DNA from: Branchipolynoe longqiensis
Taxonomy: Eukaryota; Annelida; Polychaeta; Phyllodocida; Polynoidae
NCBI GenBank assembly: GCA_030323885.1
Contig: CM059198.1
Coordinates: forward strand, 76,159,045 to 76,223,044
Reading direction: 5' to 3'
Length of the DNA stretch: 64,000 nucleotides
Shown: one piece after another, positions 1 through 11,836 of the stretch
Numbering within the stretch: the first letter of the stretch is position 1
Layout: each line of letters opens with the position of its first letter
Position numbers and translations under genes: made by a program
Notes under the pieces: model-generated
The model's database searches: none
Seen by the model: only the letters and a program-made list of their open reading frames with translations
What the model was told of the DNA's origin: nothing

Positions 1-3000
1 TGCAGTAATCAGGAAGGCTGTGGGAACACAGCAAAGTGCAGTAATCAGGAAGGCTGTGGGAACACAGTAAAGTGCAGTAATCAGGAAGGCTGTGGGAACA
101 CAGTAAAGTGCAGTAATCAGGAAGGCTGTGGGAACACAGTAAAGTGCAGTAATCAGGAAGGCTGTGGGAACACAGCAAAGTGCAGTAATAAGGAAGGCTG
201 TGGGAACACAGTAAAGTGCAGTAATCAGGAAGGCTGTGGGAACACAGTAAAGTGCAGTAATAAGGAAGGCTGTGGGAACACAGTAAAGTGCACTAATGAG
301 GAAGGCTGTGGGAACACAGTAAAGTGCAGTAATCAGGAAGGCTGTGGGAACACAGTAAAGTGCATGTAAAGTGCAGTAATCAGGAAGGCTGTGGGAACAC
401 AGTAAAGTGCAGTAATCAGGAAGGCTGTGGGAACACAGTAAAGTGCAGTAATCAGGAAGGCTGTGGGAACACAGTAAAGTGCAGTAATCAGGAAGGCTGT
501 GGGAACACAGTAAAGTGCAGTAATCAGGAAGGCTGTGGGAACACAGCAAAGTGCAGTAATCAGGAAGGCTGTGGGAACACAGTAAAGTGCAGTAATCAGG
601 AAGGCTGTGGGAACACAGTAAAGTGCAGTAATCAGGAAGGCTGTGGGAACACAGTAAAGTGCAGTAATCAGGAAGGCTGTGGGAACACAGTAAAGTGCAG
701 TAATCAGGAAGGCTGTGGGAACACAGTAAAGTGCAGTAATCAGGAAGGCTGTGGGAACACAGTAAAGTGCAGTAATCAGGAGGCTGTGGGAACACAGTAA
801 AGTGCAGTAATGAGGAGGCTGTGGGAACACAGTCAAAGTGCAGTAATGAGGAAGGCTGTGGGACACAGTAAAGTGCAGTAATGAGGAAGGCTGTGGGAAC
901 ACAGTAAAGTGCAGTAATCAGGAAGGCTGTGGGAACACAGTAAAGTGCATAATCAGGAAGGCTGGCTGTGGGAACACAGTAAAGTGCAGTAATCAGGAAG
1001 GCTGTGGGAACACAGTAAAGTGCAGTAATCAGGAAGGCTGTGGGAACACAGTAAAGTGCAGTAATCAGGAAGGCTGTGGGAACACAGTAAAGTGCAGTAA
1101 TGAGGAAGGCTGTGGGAACACAGTAAAGTGCAGGAATGAGGAAGGCTGTGGGAACACAGTAAAGTGCAGTAATCAGGAAGGCTGTGGGAACACAGTAAAG
1201 TGCAGTAATCAGGAAGGCTGTGGGAACACAGTAAAGTGCAGTAATCAGGAAGGCTGTGGGAACACAGTAAAGTGCAGTAATGAGGAAGGCTGTGGGAACA
1301 CAGTAAAGTGCAGTAATCAGGAAGGCTGTGGGAACACAGTAAAGTGCAGTAATGAGGAAGGCTGTGGGAACACAGTAAAGTGCAGTAATGAGGAAGGCTG
1401 TGGGAACACAGTAAAGTGCAGTAATCAGGAAGGCTGTGGGAACACAGTAAAGTGCAGTAATCAGGAAGGCTGTGGGAACACAGTAAAGTGCAGTAATCAG
1501 GAAGGCTGTGGGAACACAGTAAAGTGCAGTAATCAGGAAGGCTGTGGGAACACAGTAAAGTGCAGTAATCAGGAAGGCTGTGGGAACACAGTAAAGTGCA
1601 GTAATGAGGAAGGCTGTGGGAACACAGTAAAGTGCAGTAATGAGGAAGGCTGTGGGAACACAGTAAAGTGCAGTAATCAGGAAGGCTGTGGGAACACAGT
1701 AAAGTGCAGTAATCAGGAAGGCTGTGGGAACACAGTAAAGTGCAGTAATCAGGAGGCTGTGGGAACACAGTAAAGTGCAGTAATCAGGAAGGCTGTGGGA
1801 ACACAGTAAAGTGCAGTAATGAGGAAGGCTGTGGGAACACAGTAAAGTGCAGTAATCAGGAAGGCTGTGGACACAGAAAGTGAAATAGGAAGGCTGTGGG
1901 AACACAGTAAAGTGCAGTAATCAGGAAGGCTGTGGGAACAAGGAAGGCTGTGGGAACACAGTAAAGTGCAGTAATCAGGAAGGCTGTGGGAACACAGTAA
2001 AGTGCAGTAATCAGGAAGGCTGTGGGAACACAGTAAAGTGCGTAATGGAAGGCTGGGGAACACAGTAAGGATAGGGGGGGTAAAGTGCAGTAATGAGGAA
2101 GCTGTGGGAACACAGTAAAGTGCAGTAATAAGGAAGGCTGTGGGAACACAGTAAAGTGCAGTAATCAGGAAGGCTGTGGGAACACAGTAAAGTGCAGTAA
2201 TCAGGAAGGCTGTGGGAACACAGTAAAGTGCAGTAATCAGGAAGGCTGTGGGAACACAGTAAAGTGCAGTAATCAGGAAGGCTGTGGGAACACAGTAAAG
2301 TGCAGTAATCAGGAAGGCTGTGGGAACACAGTAAAGTGCAGTAATCAGGAAGGCTGTGGAACACAGTAAAGTGAGTAATCAGGAAGGCTGTGGGAACACA
2401 GTAAAGTGCATAATGAGGAAGGCTGTGGGAAACAGTAAAGTGCAGTAATGAGGAAGGCTGTGGGAACACAGTAAAGTGCAGTAATCAGGAAGGCGTGGGA
2501 ACACAGTAAAGTGCAGATCAGGAAGGCTGTGGGAACACAGTAAAGTGCAGTAATAGGAAGGCTGTGGGAACACAGAAGTGCAGTAATAGGAAGGCTGTGG
2601 GAACACAGTAAAGTGCAGTAATCAGGAAGGCTGTGGGAACACAGTAAAGTGCAGTAATGAGGAAGGCTGTGGGAACACAGTAAAGTGCAGTAATCAGGAA
2701 GGCTGTGGGAACACAGTAAAGTGCAGTAATGAGGAAGGCTGTGGGAACACAGTAAAGTGCAGTAATCAGGAAGGCTGTGGGAACACAGTAAAGTGCAGTA
2801 ATCAGGAAGGCTGTGGGAACACAGTAAAGTGCACTAATGAGGAAGGCTGTGGGAACACAGCAAAGTGCAGTAATCAGGAAGGCTGTGGGAACACAGTAAA
2901 GTGCAGTAATGAGGAAGGCTGTGGGAACACAGTAAAGTGCAGTAATCAGGAAGGCTGTGGGAACACAGTAAAGTGCAGTAATCAGGAAGGCTGTGGGAAC

Positions 3001-3286
3001 ACAGTAAAGTGCAGTAATGAGGAAGGCTGTGGGAACACAGTAAAGTGCAGTAATCAGGAAGGCTGTGGGAACACAGCAAAGTGCAGTAATCAGGAAGGCT
3101 GTGGGAACACAGCAAAGTGCAGGAATGAGGAAGGCTGTGGGAACACAGCAAAGTGCAGGAATGAGGAAGGCTGTGGGAACAGAGTAAAGTGCAGTAATGA
3201 GGAAGGATGTGGGAACACAGTAAAGTGCAGTGATCAGGAAGTCTGTGGGAACACAGTAAAGTGCAGGAATGAGGAAGGCTGTGGGA
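1..3286. repeat. 36-bp satellite/minisatellite array
   Basis: Head-to-tail array of a 36-bp unit (core tgcagtaatcaggaaggctg, then tgggaacacagtaaag), roughly 90 copies. The main variants are aatcagg, aatgagg and aataagg at one position and gtaaag/gcaaag at the end. Because 36 is a multiple of three and the unit has open frames on both strands, it produces long spurious 12-residue-repeat proteins. Copies are near-perfect except around 780-960 and 1745-2600, where many small deletions cluster. The array is cut by the gap at its right end. Confidence 0.97.
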
Positions 3287-3786
3287 NNNNNNNNNNNNNN
3301 NNNNNNNNNNNNNNNNNNNNNNNNNNNNNNNNNNNNNNNNNNNNNNNNNNNNNNNNNNNNNNNNNNNNNNNNNNNNNNNNNNNNNNNNNNNNNNNNNNNN
3401 NNNNNNNNNNNNNNNNNNNNNNNNNNNNNNNNNNNNNNNNNNNNNNNNNNNNNNNNNNNNNNNNNNNNNNNNNNNNNNNNNNNNNNNNNNNNNNNNNNNN
3501 NNNNNNNNNNNNNNNNNNNNNNNNNNNNNNNNNNNNNNNNNNNNNNNNNNNNNNNNNNNNNNNNNNNNNNNNNNNNNNNNNNNNNNNNNNNNNNNNNNNN
3601 NNNNNNNNNNNNNNNNNNNNNNNNNNNNNNNNNNNNNNNNNNNNNNNNNNNNNNNNNNNNNNNNNNNNNNNNNNNNNNNNNNNNNNNNNNNNNNNNNNNN
3701 NNNNNNNNNNNNNNNNNNNNNNNNNNNNNNNNNNNNNNNNNNNNNNNNNNNNNNNNNNNNNNNNNNNNNNNNNNNNNNNNNNNNNN
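3287..3786. other. Assembly gap, 500 N
   Basis: A run of exactly 500 N. The round length suggests a placeholder of unknown size. A 36-bp satellite ends at its left edge and an unrelated 59-bp minisatellite begins at its right edge, so the true content and length are unknown. Confidence 0.98.
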
Positions 3787-4362
3787 GTATTCAGACGGGG
3801 TATGTTTTTAACACCACCCTCCTCTCCTTGATTCACGTAACACAAGTATTCAGACGGGGTATGTTTTTAACACCACCCTCCTCTCCTTGATTCACGTAAC
3901 ACAAGTATTCAGATGGGGTATGTTTTTAACACCACCCTCCTCTCCTTGATTCACGTAATACAAGTATTCAGACGGGGTATGTTTTTAACACCACCCTCCT
4001 CTCCTTGATTCACGTAACACAAGTATTCAGATGGGGTATGTTTTTAACACCACCCTCCTCTCCTTGATTCACGTAATACAAGTATTCAGACGGGGTATGT
4101 TTTTAACACCACCCTCCTCTCCTTGATTCACGTAACACAAGTATTTAGACGGGGTATGTTTTTAACACCACCCTCCTCTCCTTGATTCACGTAACAAGTA
4201 TTCAGACGGGGTATGTTTTTAACACCACCCTCCTCTCCTTGATTCATGTAACACAAGTATTTAGACGGGGTATGTTTTTAACACCACCCTACTCGCCTTG
4301 ATTCACAGAACACAAGTATTTAGACGGGGTATGTTTTTAACACCACCCTACTCTCCCCGATG
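3787..4362. repeat. 59-bp minisatellite
   Basis: About ten copies of a 59-bp unit (gtattcagacggggtatg ... ttgattcacgtaacacaa). Copies differ by single substitutions (cagac/cagat/tagac) and one 2-bp deletion near 4195. The last two copies diverge (ctactcgcc, ctactctccccg). The left end is lost in the gap. Confidence 0.95.
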
Positions 4363-6249
4363 CAACGTGTTGTTTTAATGCTTGTTCCAGTCGTGTAGCC
4401 ATTCAAACTTGATATATTTAATAATGAGGGGTCGGACATGGGCGGAAGGCCTTCATGTGAGTAGGTGAAACTTAACCATCTGCATTTGCCACCGCAAGGA
4501 AATTGCTTAGAGTGCTCTCCCGCCACTAGCACGTCGGGTTTGTCAATATTATGGGCAACTGTGTAAATATTCTGTTAAATGCTGGCCAATGGAGCATGAC
4601 GGCATTTTAGATCAGCTTCTCGTTTGACAACTGTCGTTCTTTCCTTGTCAAATAGATCAATTTAGTTAGTTGTTGATTTGCGGGTTTATCTTACAGTAAA
4701 TTCACTAATTCAACATACAGCTTTCCCAACTTCATATCGAGGCTGGCAATGCTATCAGAATAAACTGTTTATTCGCATATTAAATGTGGTACTCGAGTAA
4801 GCCTTGCAATTAAATGTAGCAGTAACTGGAACAATTTGTTCAGAAGTAACAGCCAGGTTTTGAAAGCCAGCATATTGTCAATAGCAAACAGCTGCCTTGT
4901 TCTGGTTCCAACGCTTCAGCACATCATACCATATCATAATAAATTACACCGCAATTGTGTAAAGCGAAACACAAATTCCCAAATCGACACCTCACAAAGA
5001 GAAGGTAAGGTTGGTGGATCAAACCTGCAACACTGCACACCGTTGACATTACCCCGAATACATGGATCACCGAACCTGGGAGGACCAAGCAACTCACAAC
5101 GGTGCCACTAAACAAAACACCAAAACAGCTGGAAAAGTGAGGATCAACTCAGCAAAACGGACTTCACTCAATAAGTGGAGCTGTGTACCTTCTTTAAAAT
5201 AACTGGCAGGGTGGGAGAACAAATGCATTTTTTCTCTCCGGTAGCTCTTTTTCTAGATGGAAAGGGTTCTCACTTCAATACAACAGTTTGGGTTGAGTGT
5301 ACATGGCCAAATGAAGCCACGACTGAGAAACAACCACCACACCGCACATGGACACACTGACCTGCTCCTTCTGGGCCGGAACACACTGTGAACAACAAGA
5401 CCCCGAGGTAATCAGAACAATCCGCCATGTTCAGGTTGGTGTCAGCACTCGATATGCACTGGACACAACCGTATTTGGGATATATAGGCAAATCATTACG
5501 CATGGGATAACACATTACGCGCATTACAAACATGTGGAAAAAACAATGTTTCATACATGCGACAGTACCAGGACAAAAAGATAGTGCCCTACAGCTAGAG
5601 GCTATATTAAATTCTAAAGGACCTTTCTATGTAAGCATCAATAACAGTTTTCCATCATATTAATCATTGCCATGAAATATGAAATTAGAACCTTCTTTCC
5701 AACTTGTCCTGCCTGAGACAAGCTGCTGTTTGGTGCAAAGGTTTTTCAATTATTGAATTATCGGACACCAAGTGCCATTTCTAAACACCATAGATATAGA
5801 TGGCCCGATTGTCGGTCTTCATTCCGAGCAGCAAAACATAATGACATAACATATTATGCAGTCATTAGCTATCTACAGAAATACCGTCTCCTAGTGAATT
5901 GCTGGGTTGATATATTGTAACGAATTGATGGTTGCTTTGTGGTCAATATGGTGAAATGTCCTCTGTATGTGTGTATGGGTTCCTCAGAATAAATAAATAT
6001 TATTGTGAATTATCTACTGATCTACTGGCACATCCATACTGGTCTATTATATACCCTTCGAATGGGTCGTTGGGCATTACAATTTTTTTTAATGTAGAAA
6101 GTTAGGATTCCTTAGAAGGGGACCAGCCTGAGAACTGATTTAAACCATTTATGTCTTTTATTTACTGCAGTTGAGTAGTCATGATGATGATGACGATGAT
6201 GACAATGATGGTGATGATAATCCAGTTACCTATTAAAGAAGTCATAAGT
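4363..6249. other. Non-repetitive stretch, no gene recognised
   Basis: Mixed AT-rich DNA with only short open frames and no recognisable motif. It would lie within the intron of the minus-strand CLK-family gene if that gene continues past the gap. An ATG/GAT trinucleotide run sits at about 6180-6222. Confidence 0.5.
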
Positions 6250-6261
6250 TCTAATGTATGG

Positions 6262-6562
6262 ACCGGGCGTGGTGGCCAAATCGGTAGAGCATGGGTTCCA
6301 GTCGAGTCAAACCAATGACTTATAAAATTGATACTTGTTGCTTCCTGGCCTGGCCCTCAGCATTAAGAGGATAAGGCAAGGAGTGGTTAGCTCAGTGTCA
6401 GGATAATGTGACTGAGTGGGGTATCGGGTCATGGTGCTGACTGCCTGAATTCCCAGTGGGGCAGCCCTATAAAGTTGCCATGAGTGTGCACTGTCACAAG
6501 TTAGTACCTGTCCTGATATGACTCTGGATGTTGCCAGGAAGTGAAACTCCAACAACCAATCA
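6262..6562 (+). mobile_element. SINE-A copy, with 12-bp target-site duplication
   Basis: Copy of the main SINE family of this window (called SINE-A here). Order in the sense strand: a tRNA-like head (gtggccaaatcggtagagc resembles an A box), a linker gtcgagtcaaaccaatgac, a long body (ggataatgtgac, gccctataaagttgcc) and a 3' end (cctgatatgactctggatgttgcc, then aaactccaacaaccaa). The part of the head between the A and B boxes is shortened. It is flanked by tctaatgtatgg at 6250-6261 and 6563-6574, which fixes both ends. Confidence 0.9.
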
Positions 6563-6574
6563 TCTAATGTATGG

Positions 6575-7900
6575 CTAAGTGGTATCAGTTGAACAATAAC
6601 CATAATTACTGGGCAATTGTATCTATTTTTAGCTCTCCCACCAAGCAAGATGCAGATTGGGGAGGCGACAGGTAGAGGCTTCCAGAATGGTGTCGTGTAG
6701 CCCAGTAATAGAGGGATGTTTGCTACGAGCGGGTTCTGCGGTCTACTTGCCGTGCTGTCTCAACTAGTTGGTGTGTAATGGAGGTGTAACTGGCTGGTGC
6801 AACCTGCTGGTACCCAGCCCCTGTTCTCCTGTTTGTTTAACTATTACTCACATACCTTACTCAGGCATGATACTAAGGAGTCAAGAAATAATCTGAAAAA
6901 TGTGACAAGAGGGAGAGTGCGGGGCGGGGGAGGGGGGGGGCCTCCCCATGACAATTTTTGAACAATGGTTGTCTGTGAGTGCATTTGGAGCCATCTGGAG
7001 CCAAGAAATATGGTATTTCTAGCCAAGGCTATTGATCCTCTGCACCTAGAGGATAGCTAGCTACCCTAACCCAATCATTCTTATTTCTCCTCAAATTTAC
7101 ACCTCTATCAAAAATGACCCCAGGATGTAAAAAAAAACAACGGAAATCAGCTTAAAAACGATAGTATACCATCCTTGTTACTTGTGTGTAAGACGGATGT
7201 ATTACTGCGCTTGCTCAGTTGAACCCTTTTGCCATTTCCCCCTGATAATCCCCGCTGTACCCAGGTTGTTGCAGACCTTTTTGTTATCGTCTGCTCTATC
7301 AAGGTCATCACGAATCAGAATTTGCAGTATGCCAGTACCAGAGCATAGGCGCATTAAAGCAGAAATGAGTGCCGGCTTTGTATTTGAAAATAAAAAAGTG
7401 TGTCCTTCTGCTACAGCATTTCTACTGCTTCGGATCTGCCTACTAATACCACTCTACCATATAATCCAAATGGTTAGTATTAGTCATTTTCTGCATGGTA
7501 TTAAGCATCAGGCTTTCAATGATGACCTGTACTCAGTGAAGGAATTTGGTTGTATAAAACCAGTGGGTTCAAATCTCCCTGTGCTCCTCCTCCATCTCCC
7601 TGTGTGGTTCACAATGCCTCAATGAGCTTCAATAACATTTAATAACTTGTTGCTGCTACGTTGTGCATGTTATGTAGTAACATGAGTAATTCATAACAAT
7701 TGGTCACCTCACATCTACTGAATTACTTGGTTGCCAGAACAGAACAAGTTAAAACATAAGAACTGGCATAACTCACAGCTTAGATCTTATTATTCTGTAC
7801 ACTATGCTGACAGGCAAAGAAATAATCAAAAACAAAAAGTTATTAAACCTTAACTTAGAAAACCCAGTTATTTCATTTGGCTCCTGATTAACCAAGTAAT
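6575..7900. other. Unannotated stretch
   Basis: No gene recognised. It contains a G-rich run at about 6915-6950 and an open minus-strand frame of about 83 codons between 7202 and 7453 with no good start codon, treated in the findings. Confidence 0.4.
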
Positions 7901-9000
7901 TCTATTACATAGTGTGACGTATTCCAAATAACTGGTTTGGGCTTACAAGTAATCTAATGGATAACTAGTTAAACTCATATTCTGGAGATACTGTTATGAT
8001 AACATATAAAAAGGGAATAATATAAAAAATGTCATAAACTATGAAATTAATTAATATAAGTTGATCTCCAACTGCTAGTGGATTTCTCAATGAATTAGAA
8101 TTCCCAGTTCTATATATGCATGTTATATAACTCTTCAGTAAATTCTAGACTAGGATTTTATTCATCTCTATTGTTCTCTTGTAAACTCACAAATGGGTGC
8201 AAACTTAGATGAAGTTCTATCTACTAATTAGATTGAGCTTATGAGTAAAAATAATAGATAAACTGGGTTAACTCATATTCTGTAGATAGTGGTTTCATAG
8301 TTTCAAATGAAATCAATTACCTTGCTGATATGTATCTACTGAAATTTCTAAACAAGAACTTAAATGACTTTAAATTGATCTCCAACTTTTAAATGGACAA
8401 TCTCAAAGAATTAGAACTCCCAGTTATATCTGCATGTTATATAATTCATCAGTAATTTTAGACTAGGATTTATTCCTTCTTTGTTCTGTTGTAAACTGAC
8501 AAATGGGTTCAAACTGAAGTCAAGTTCTATCTACTAACTAGATTGAGCTTCTAAAGCATGATAATAGATAAACTGGGTTAACTCTTATTCTAGAGATAAT
8601 GGTCTCATAGTTTCAAAAAGAAATCAAATACCTTACTAATATGTATCTAATGAAATTGATAAACATGAACCCAAATAAAAATTCATATCTCCAACTATTA
8701 ATGGACAATCTCAAAGAATTAGAATTCCCAGTTCTATATATGTATGTTACATAAATCATCAGTAACTGGGTTAACTCATATTATAGAGATAATGGTCTCC
8801 TAGTTTCTAAGAAATCAAATACCTTGCTGATATGTATCTACTGAAATTTGTAAACTTGAACTTAAATAAAATTCAAATTGATCTCCAACTATTAATGGAC
8901 AATCTCAAAGAATCAGAATTCCAAGATCTATCTATGTATGTTATATAAATCATCATTAATGTTAAAAACTAAGATTTAATTCATATTTCTTGTTCTGTAT
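7900..9000. repeat. Diverged AT-rich tandem repeat, unit about 310 bp
   Basis: The block 'gatctccaact...aatctcaaagaattagaattcccag' recurs at about 8062, 8379, 8687 and 8879, spaced about 317, 308 and 192 bp. The sequence between copies (aaactgggttaactcatattct, gatatgtatctactgaaat) is also shared. It looks like three to four degenerate copies of one long unit, the last internally deleted. Confidence 0.75.
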
Positions 9001-10117
9001 TAAAAATGCCAAAGAACTCTGTTGGAATGACTGAACCCACAACATAGAAGATCTCTGACTTTCAAAACTGGTGTTGCCAAGTGATGTAAACAAAACTTGT
9101 ATGCGTTGCCATATCCACTCAATTCAATCTGTGATCCAAGGACTTTGCATCTGTGTTGCTAGGTCCGGTAGTCAAGAAACATTCATGTCTCCAAGCACTC
9201 AAATCAAATGTCAACAACAATCTCCAAGGAAACCCTTAGTATATATAGAGGTGGAAATACCTAGGCTCTCCAACTCACCTGGTCCTGGCACTCATACAGT
9301 AAACACCTGGAAGACGGTTTTTCCCCACCCTCCCTCCCTCTTGTACTTACGATATGGCTACTAGGGCTGAGTGTTAGAGGTTTTTCGGTTGAATCGAACC
9401 CGGAACTTTGAGTGTGTGTTTAATAACATAGCCTGTGTGTTCTTATGATATGACTTAAACTGACGAGTGGTATAATACTTCTGTATACTTACAAATGATT
9501 GATGTACAAACCTATTTGCTACGAATAAGCTTGAAGATGTAAATAAATTATAAATTTACTCCCAGTCCAGTCTTTTGTTATGAATTATGAAAGGGACCAT
9601 GCAGGTTCAGACGACATTCAGGTCTTGGGGTGTCGAACAGTCAGGAATGAAGAGGTTGCTTGTAACAGTCGCACGGATGGAACCTTCCCCAGGCATAAAG
9701 CACAATGGCTAGGTATAGTAGAAGAGCATTAAGCTGGACTTCCAGTCATTTTGTGCGATTCGCTGATAGTGCTGGCCTATGGGAGGCTTTCAGTGTTTGC
9801 ACAGAATCTACTGCACCTTGTGCATGTCGGCCCAAACGTGGTTGGCACCGAGAGACAGCGACAATTAAAGGTCTGAAATATTTGTGGCATTTTGTGATAT
9901 TCAAGCAATACATGGAGAAAATATGTACACTTGTCCACACACAGTTCAAAATTTTCAAAAAAAAGAAAGAAAGATCACTAGTCATACATTGCAAAAAAAA
10001 TCGTAGAGTACTGAAGAGCACAGAAACTGACAAAATGGTGATCTTCCATTCATGCTCAATAAATGATGTGAAGCTGGCTGATTGCAAACTGGGAATACAA
10101 TTTCCAGTTTTATTGGT
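9001..10117. other. Unannotated intronic stretch
   Basis: No coding or repeat signature I can name. A 171-codon open frame covers 9705-10220 on the plus strand, but its 3' part is SINE-derived and the rest has no recognisable domain, so I do not call a gene. Confidence 0.4.
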
Positions 10118-10200
10118 TGACGGGATGGCAAAAAGAGTTGAGCACCCACTTCCCATTGGGCAGGTCGTGGGTTTCAAGCCCTTACTTAGAACCCCCGCCA
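10118..10200 (+). mobile_element. SINE-A tRNA-like head, fragment
   Basis: The segment gacgggatggcaaaaagagt ... ggtcgtgggtttcaagccc matches the tRNA-like head of SINE-A (A box near 10125, B box near 10180). The body does not follow, so it is an old truncated copy. Confidence 0.6.
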
Positions 10201-10383
10201 ACTCAAACCTAATACCATGAAAAATTGTCGCTATCTAGCCTAATAAGAGCAGTAAAAGGAGGGTGACCAATTGTACGCAGTGAAATTTCCCATGCAAAAA
10301 CTCAGATCTAACAAACAAAACACAAAGAGGCTTGTCAACAGAGAACACAGGGATATGTCTAAAAGTGTGAAAGAAGTACTTAC

Positions 10384-10450
10384 GATTGTAGATCCTCCGC
10401 CTTGACCACTTTTCCGAAGGTACCTTCTCCAAGAGTGGAAACAACTTTAT
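10384..10450 (-). CDS. CLK: CLK/Doa (LAMMER) kinase, exon with the glycine-rich loop
   Basis: Internal coding exon of 67 bp on the minus strand. It has a consensus 3' splice site (tttcag before 10450) and a strong donor (GTAAGT after 10384). With the single T carried over from the exon at 11646-11736 it reads YKVVSTLGEGTFGKVVKAED, the start of the kinase domain. LGEGTFGKVV is the ATP-binding glycine-rich loop as found in CLK and Drosophila Doa kinases, dual-specificity enzymes that phosphorylate SR splicing factors in the nucleus. The exon ends in phase 2. No catalytic-loop, DFG-region or LAMMER-motif exon is visible further left (down to base 1), so the rest of the gene lies beyond the satellites and gap. 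The assignment rests on the loop plus the in-phase join to the diagnostic upstream exon. The paralogue is not resolvable. Confidence 0.9.
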
Positions 10451-11645
10451 CTGAAAGACAAGTCGCACAAGAGCATTAGTGCCTGGTCTGCCTGGGCGTA
10501 AACACTAAGGCTACTTCATTGCACCAACATCAGGCGCTTAGCCACAAATTGCACCACACATCTAAAGGTGGTGCGTGGTGCAACCAGCGAACAAACGACT
10601 GTCACCATCACAGTGGCTGCTTTATGTATATTAAATACGATTTGATAAATTGATTTCTGATTGGACAAACATAATTTTTTACTTGACTTAGAACCAATTG
10701 TAATTCTAGACATTTGCTGGATTGTCAAAACCACAGCATATATCTTCAAACGATAAGATTTCATGGCTGCAGCCTCATAAAATGGTGATGATCTTGGTAC
10801 AATGGAAAGTGATGCAGCACTAGGTATGTCTTCGCAGCAAATGTCGAAGCCATCCCCGTCGCATGCACTAGCTACAGCTAAACGAGCAAACAGGTCATAT
10901 GTACATACTGCTGCATTGCGAGAAATAGGTATACGAAGCCGAAATCCACAGTAAGTAGAAGTGCTGCTTTCTCCAGTCTAAAAAGTTGGGTGAAGTCCCG
11001 TTTCTCATCAGCAAGACTTAGCACGGAGACAAACATCAACCTTAACAGTAATCACAGAAGTAGACACCGGCTCGTCAGTTATTGCAAAGAACCTTGGGGC
11101 AGGCGGTTGCACATGCAGCAACACAAATGAGCCTCAGGGTTTTTGTTTAGCGGTGTGAAATTGGGCTTCGAGTAGCTGCGGTGATATTGTTAAAACGATA
11201 AGTGGTTTACTACTATAGATGACTACATGTTGAATCCTTTCGTGAATCCGCCTTAGCGAGGTTGAAAATTGCCTATATACTTCGACTGGCATCATTTGAC
11301 TTGGAGAAGGAGGAGGTGGAAGTAGAGGGGGAAGGGGGAGAGAGGGCGGGGCACGTTACAATGACCCTACTTGAACTGATCAAACTTTTACTACTTCATC
11401 ATCATAAACCACAAGTGAAAACATCAATCAACATTTGAGGCAGCTGACAAAGCACTGAGATAAACTTGGGAGCTGGTGGATGGTTGAGAGTTGGGACACA
11501 AAAGCAAAGTCTCTGAAAGAAAGGAAGGATCTTTCTGGTTTCGGAGAGTCTGGGATAACTTTGATATACTTGATCGATACTTTTCGGAGTTGGGGGATGG
11601 GGGGGTTGACGGTGCTAAACTAAACGTTACGGAAGGTTTAAGTAC
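10451..11645 (-). other. CLK: Intron of the CLK-family gene
   Basis: About 1.2 kb between two in-phase minus-strand exons. Donor GTACTT after 11646, acceptor tttcag before 10450. Contains no recognisable transposon. Open frames here (for example around 11424-11705 on minus) are not conserved-looking and overlap the exon in another frame. Confidence 0.7.
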
Positions 11646-11736
11646 ATCGTGCTTGCAGGACATCTCCCGTGTGGTATACAAGATGCCCGTCTTGGTCGTC
11701 CTCAACGCTGGGTGCCCTGTGTGTCTCTCTTTGTGT
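11646..11736 (-). CDS. CLK: CLK/Doa (LAMMER) kinase, exon upstream of the kinase domain
   Basis: Coding exon of about 91 bp on the minus strand. It encodes SVEDDQDGHLVYHTGDVLQA followed by R and one base of the next codon. The pattern SVEDD-x-x-GHL-x-x-x-x-GD-x-L-x-x-RY directly before the kinase domain is characteristic of CLK1-4 and Doa. The exon ends in phase 1 (donor GTACTT), and the next exon starts with AT, restoring the expected Tyr. The upstream limit is less sure: I chose the acceptor acag before 11736, which gives phase 0 and adds TQRETHRAP. A second AG lies at about 11727. In this orientation a CTG repeat lies 40-100 bp upstream of the acceptor. RS-rich N-terminal exons, usual in the family, were not found in the window. 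Confidence 0.9.
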
Positions 11737-11778
11737 CTGTTTCACGCCAGCAAACCGCACACCAGCAACAACATCCCA

Positions 11779-11835
11779 CCAGCAGCAGCAGCAGCAGCAG
11801 CCGCAGCAGCAGCAGCAGCAACCAGCAACCAGCAG
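11779..11835. repeat. CAG/CTG trinucleotide repeat
   Basis: Near-pure CAG repeat on the plus strand with one CCG interruption, ending in caaccagcaaccagcagcc. On the coding (minus) strand of the CLK-family gene it is a CUG tract just upstream of a 3' splice site. The polyGln/polyCys frames through it are not supported as protein. Confidence 0.95.
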
Positions 11836-11836
11836 C

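Noticed and set aside
333..3151. Long open frames with 12-residue Cys/His/Ser-rich repeats on both strands
   Set aside because: They are translations of the 36-bp satellite, open on both strands only because the unit is a multiple of three.
1..4362. CRISPR-like appearance of regular repeats
   Set aside because: Units are contiguous without unique spacers, in a eukaryotic genome.
9705..10220. 171-codon plus-strand frame
   Set aside because: The 3' part is SINE-A head, the remainder is unrecognisable and antisense frames are equally open.
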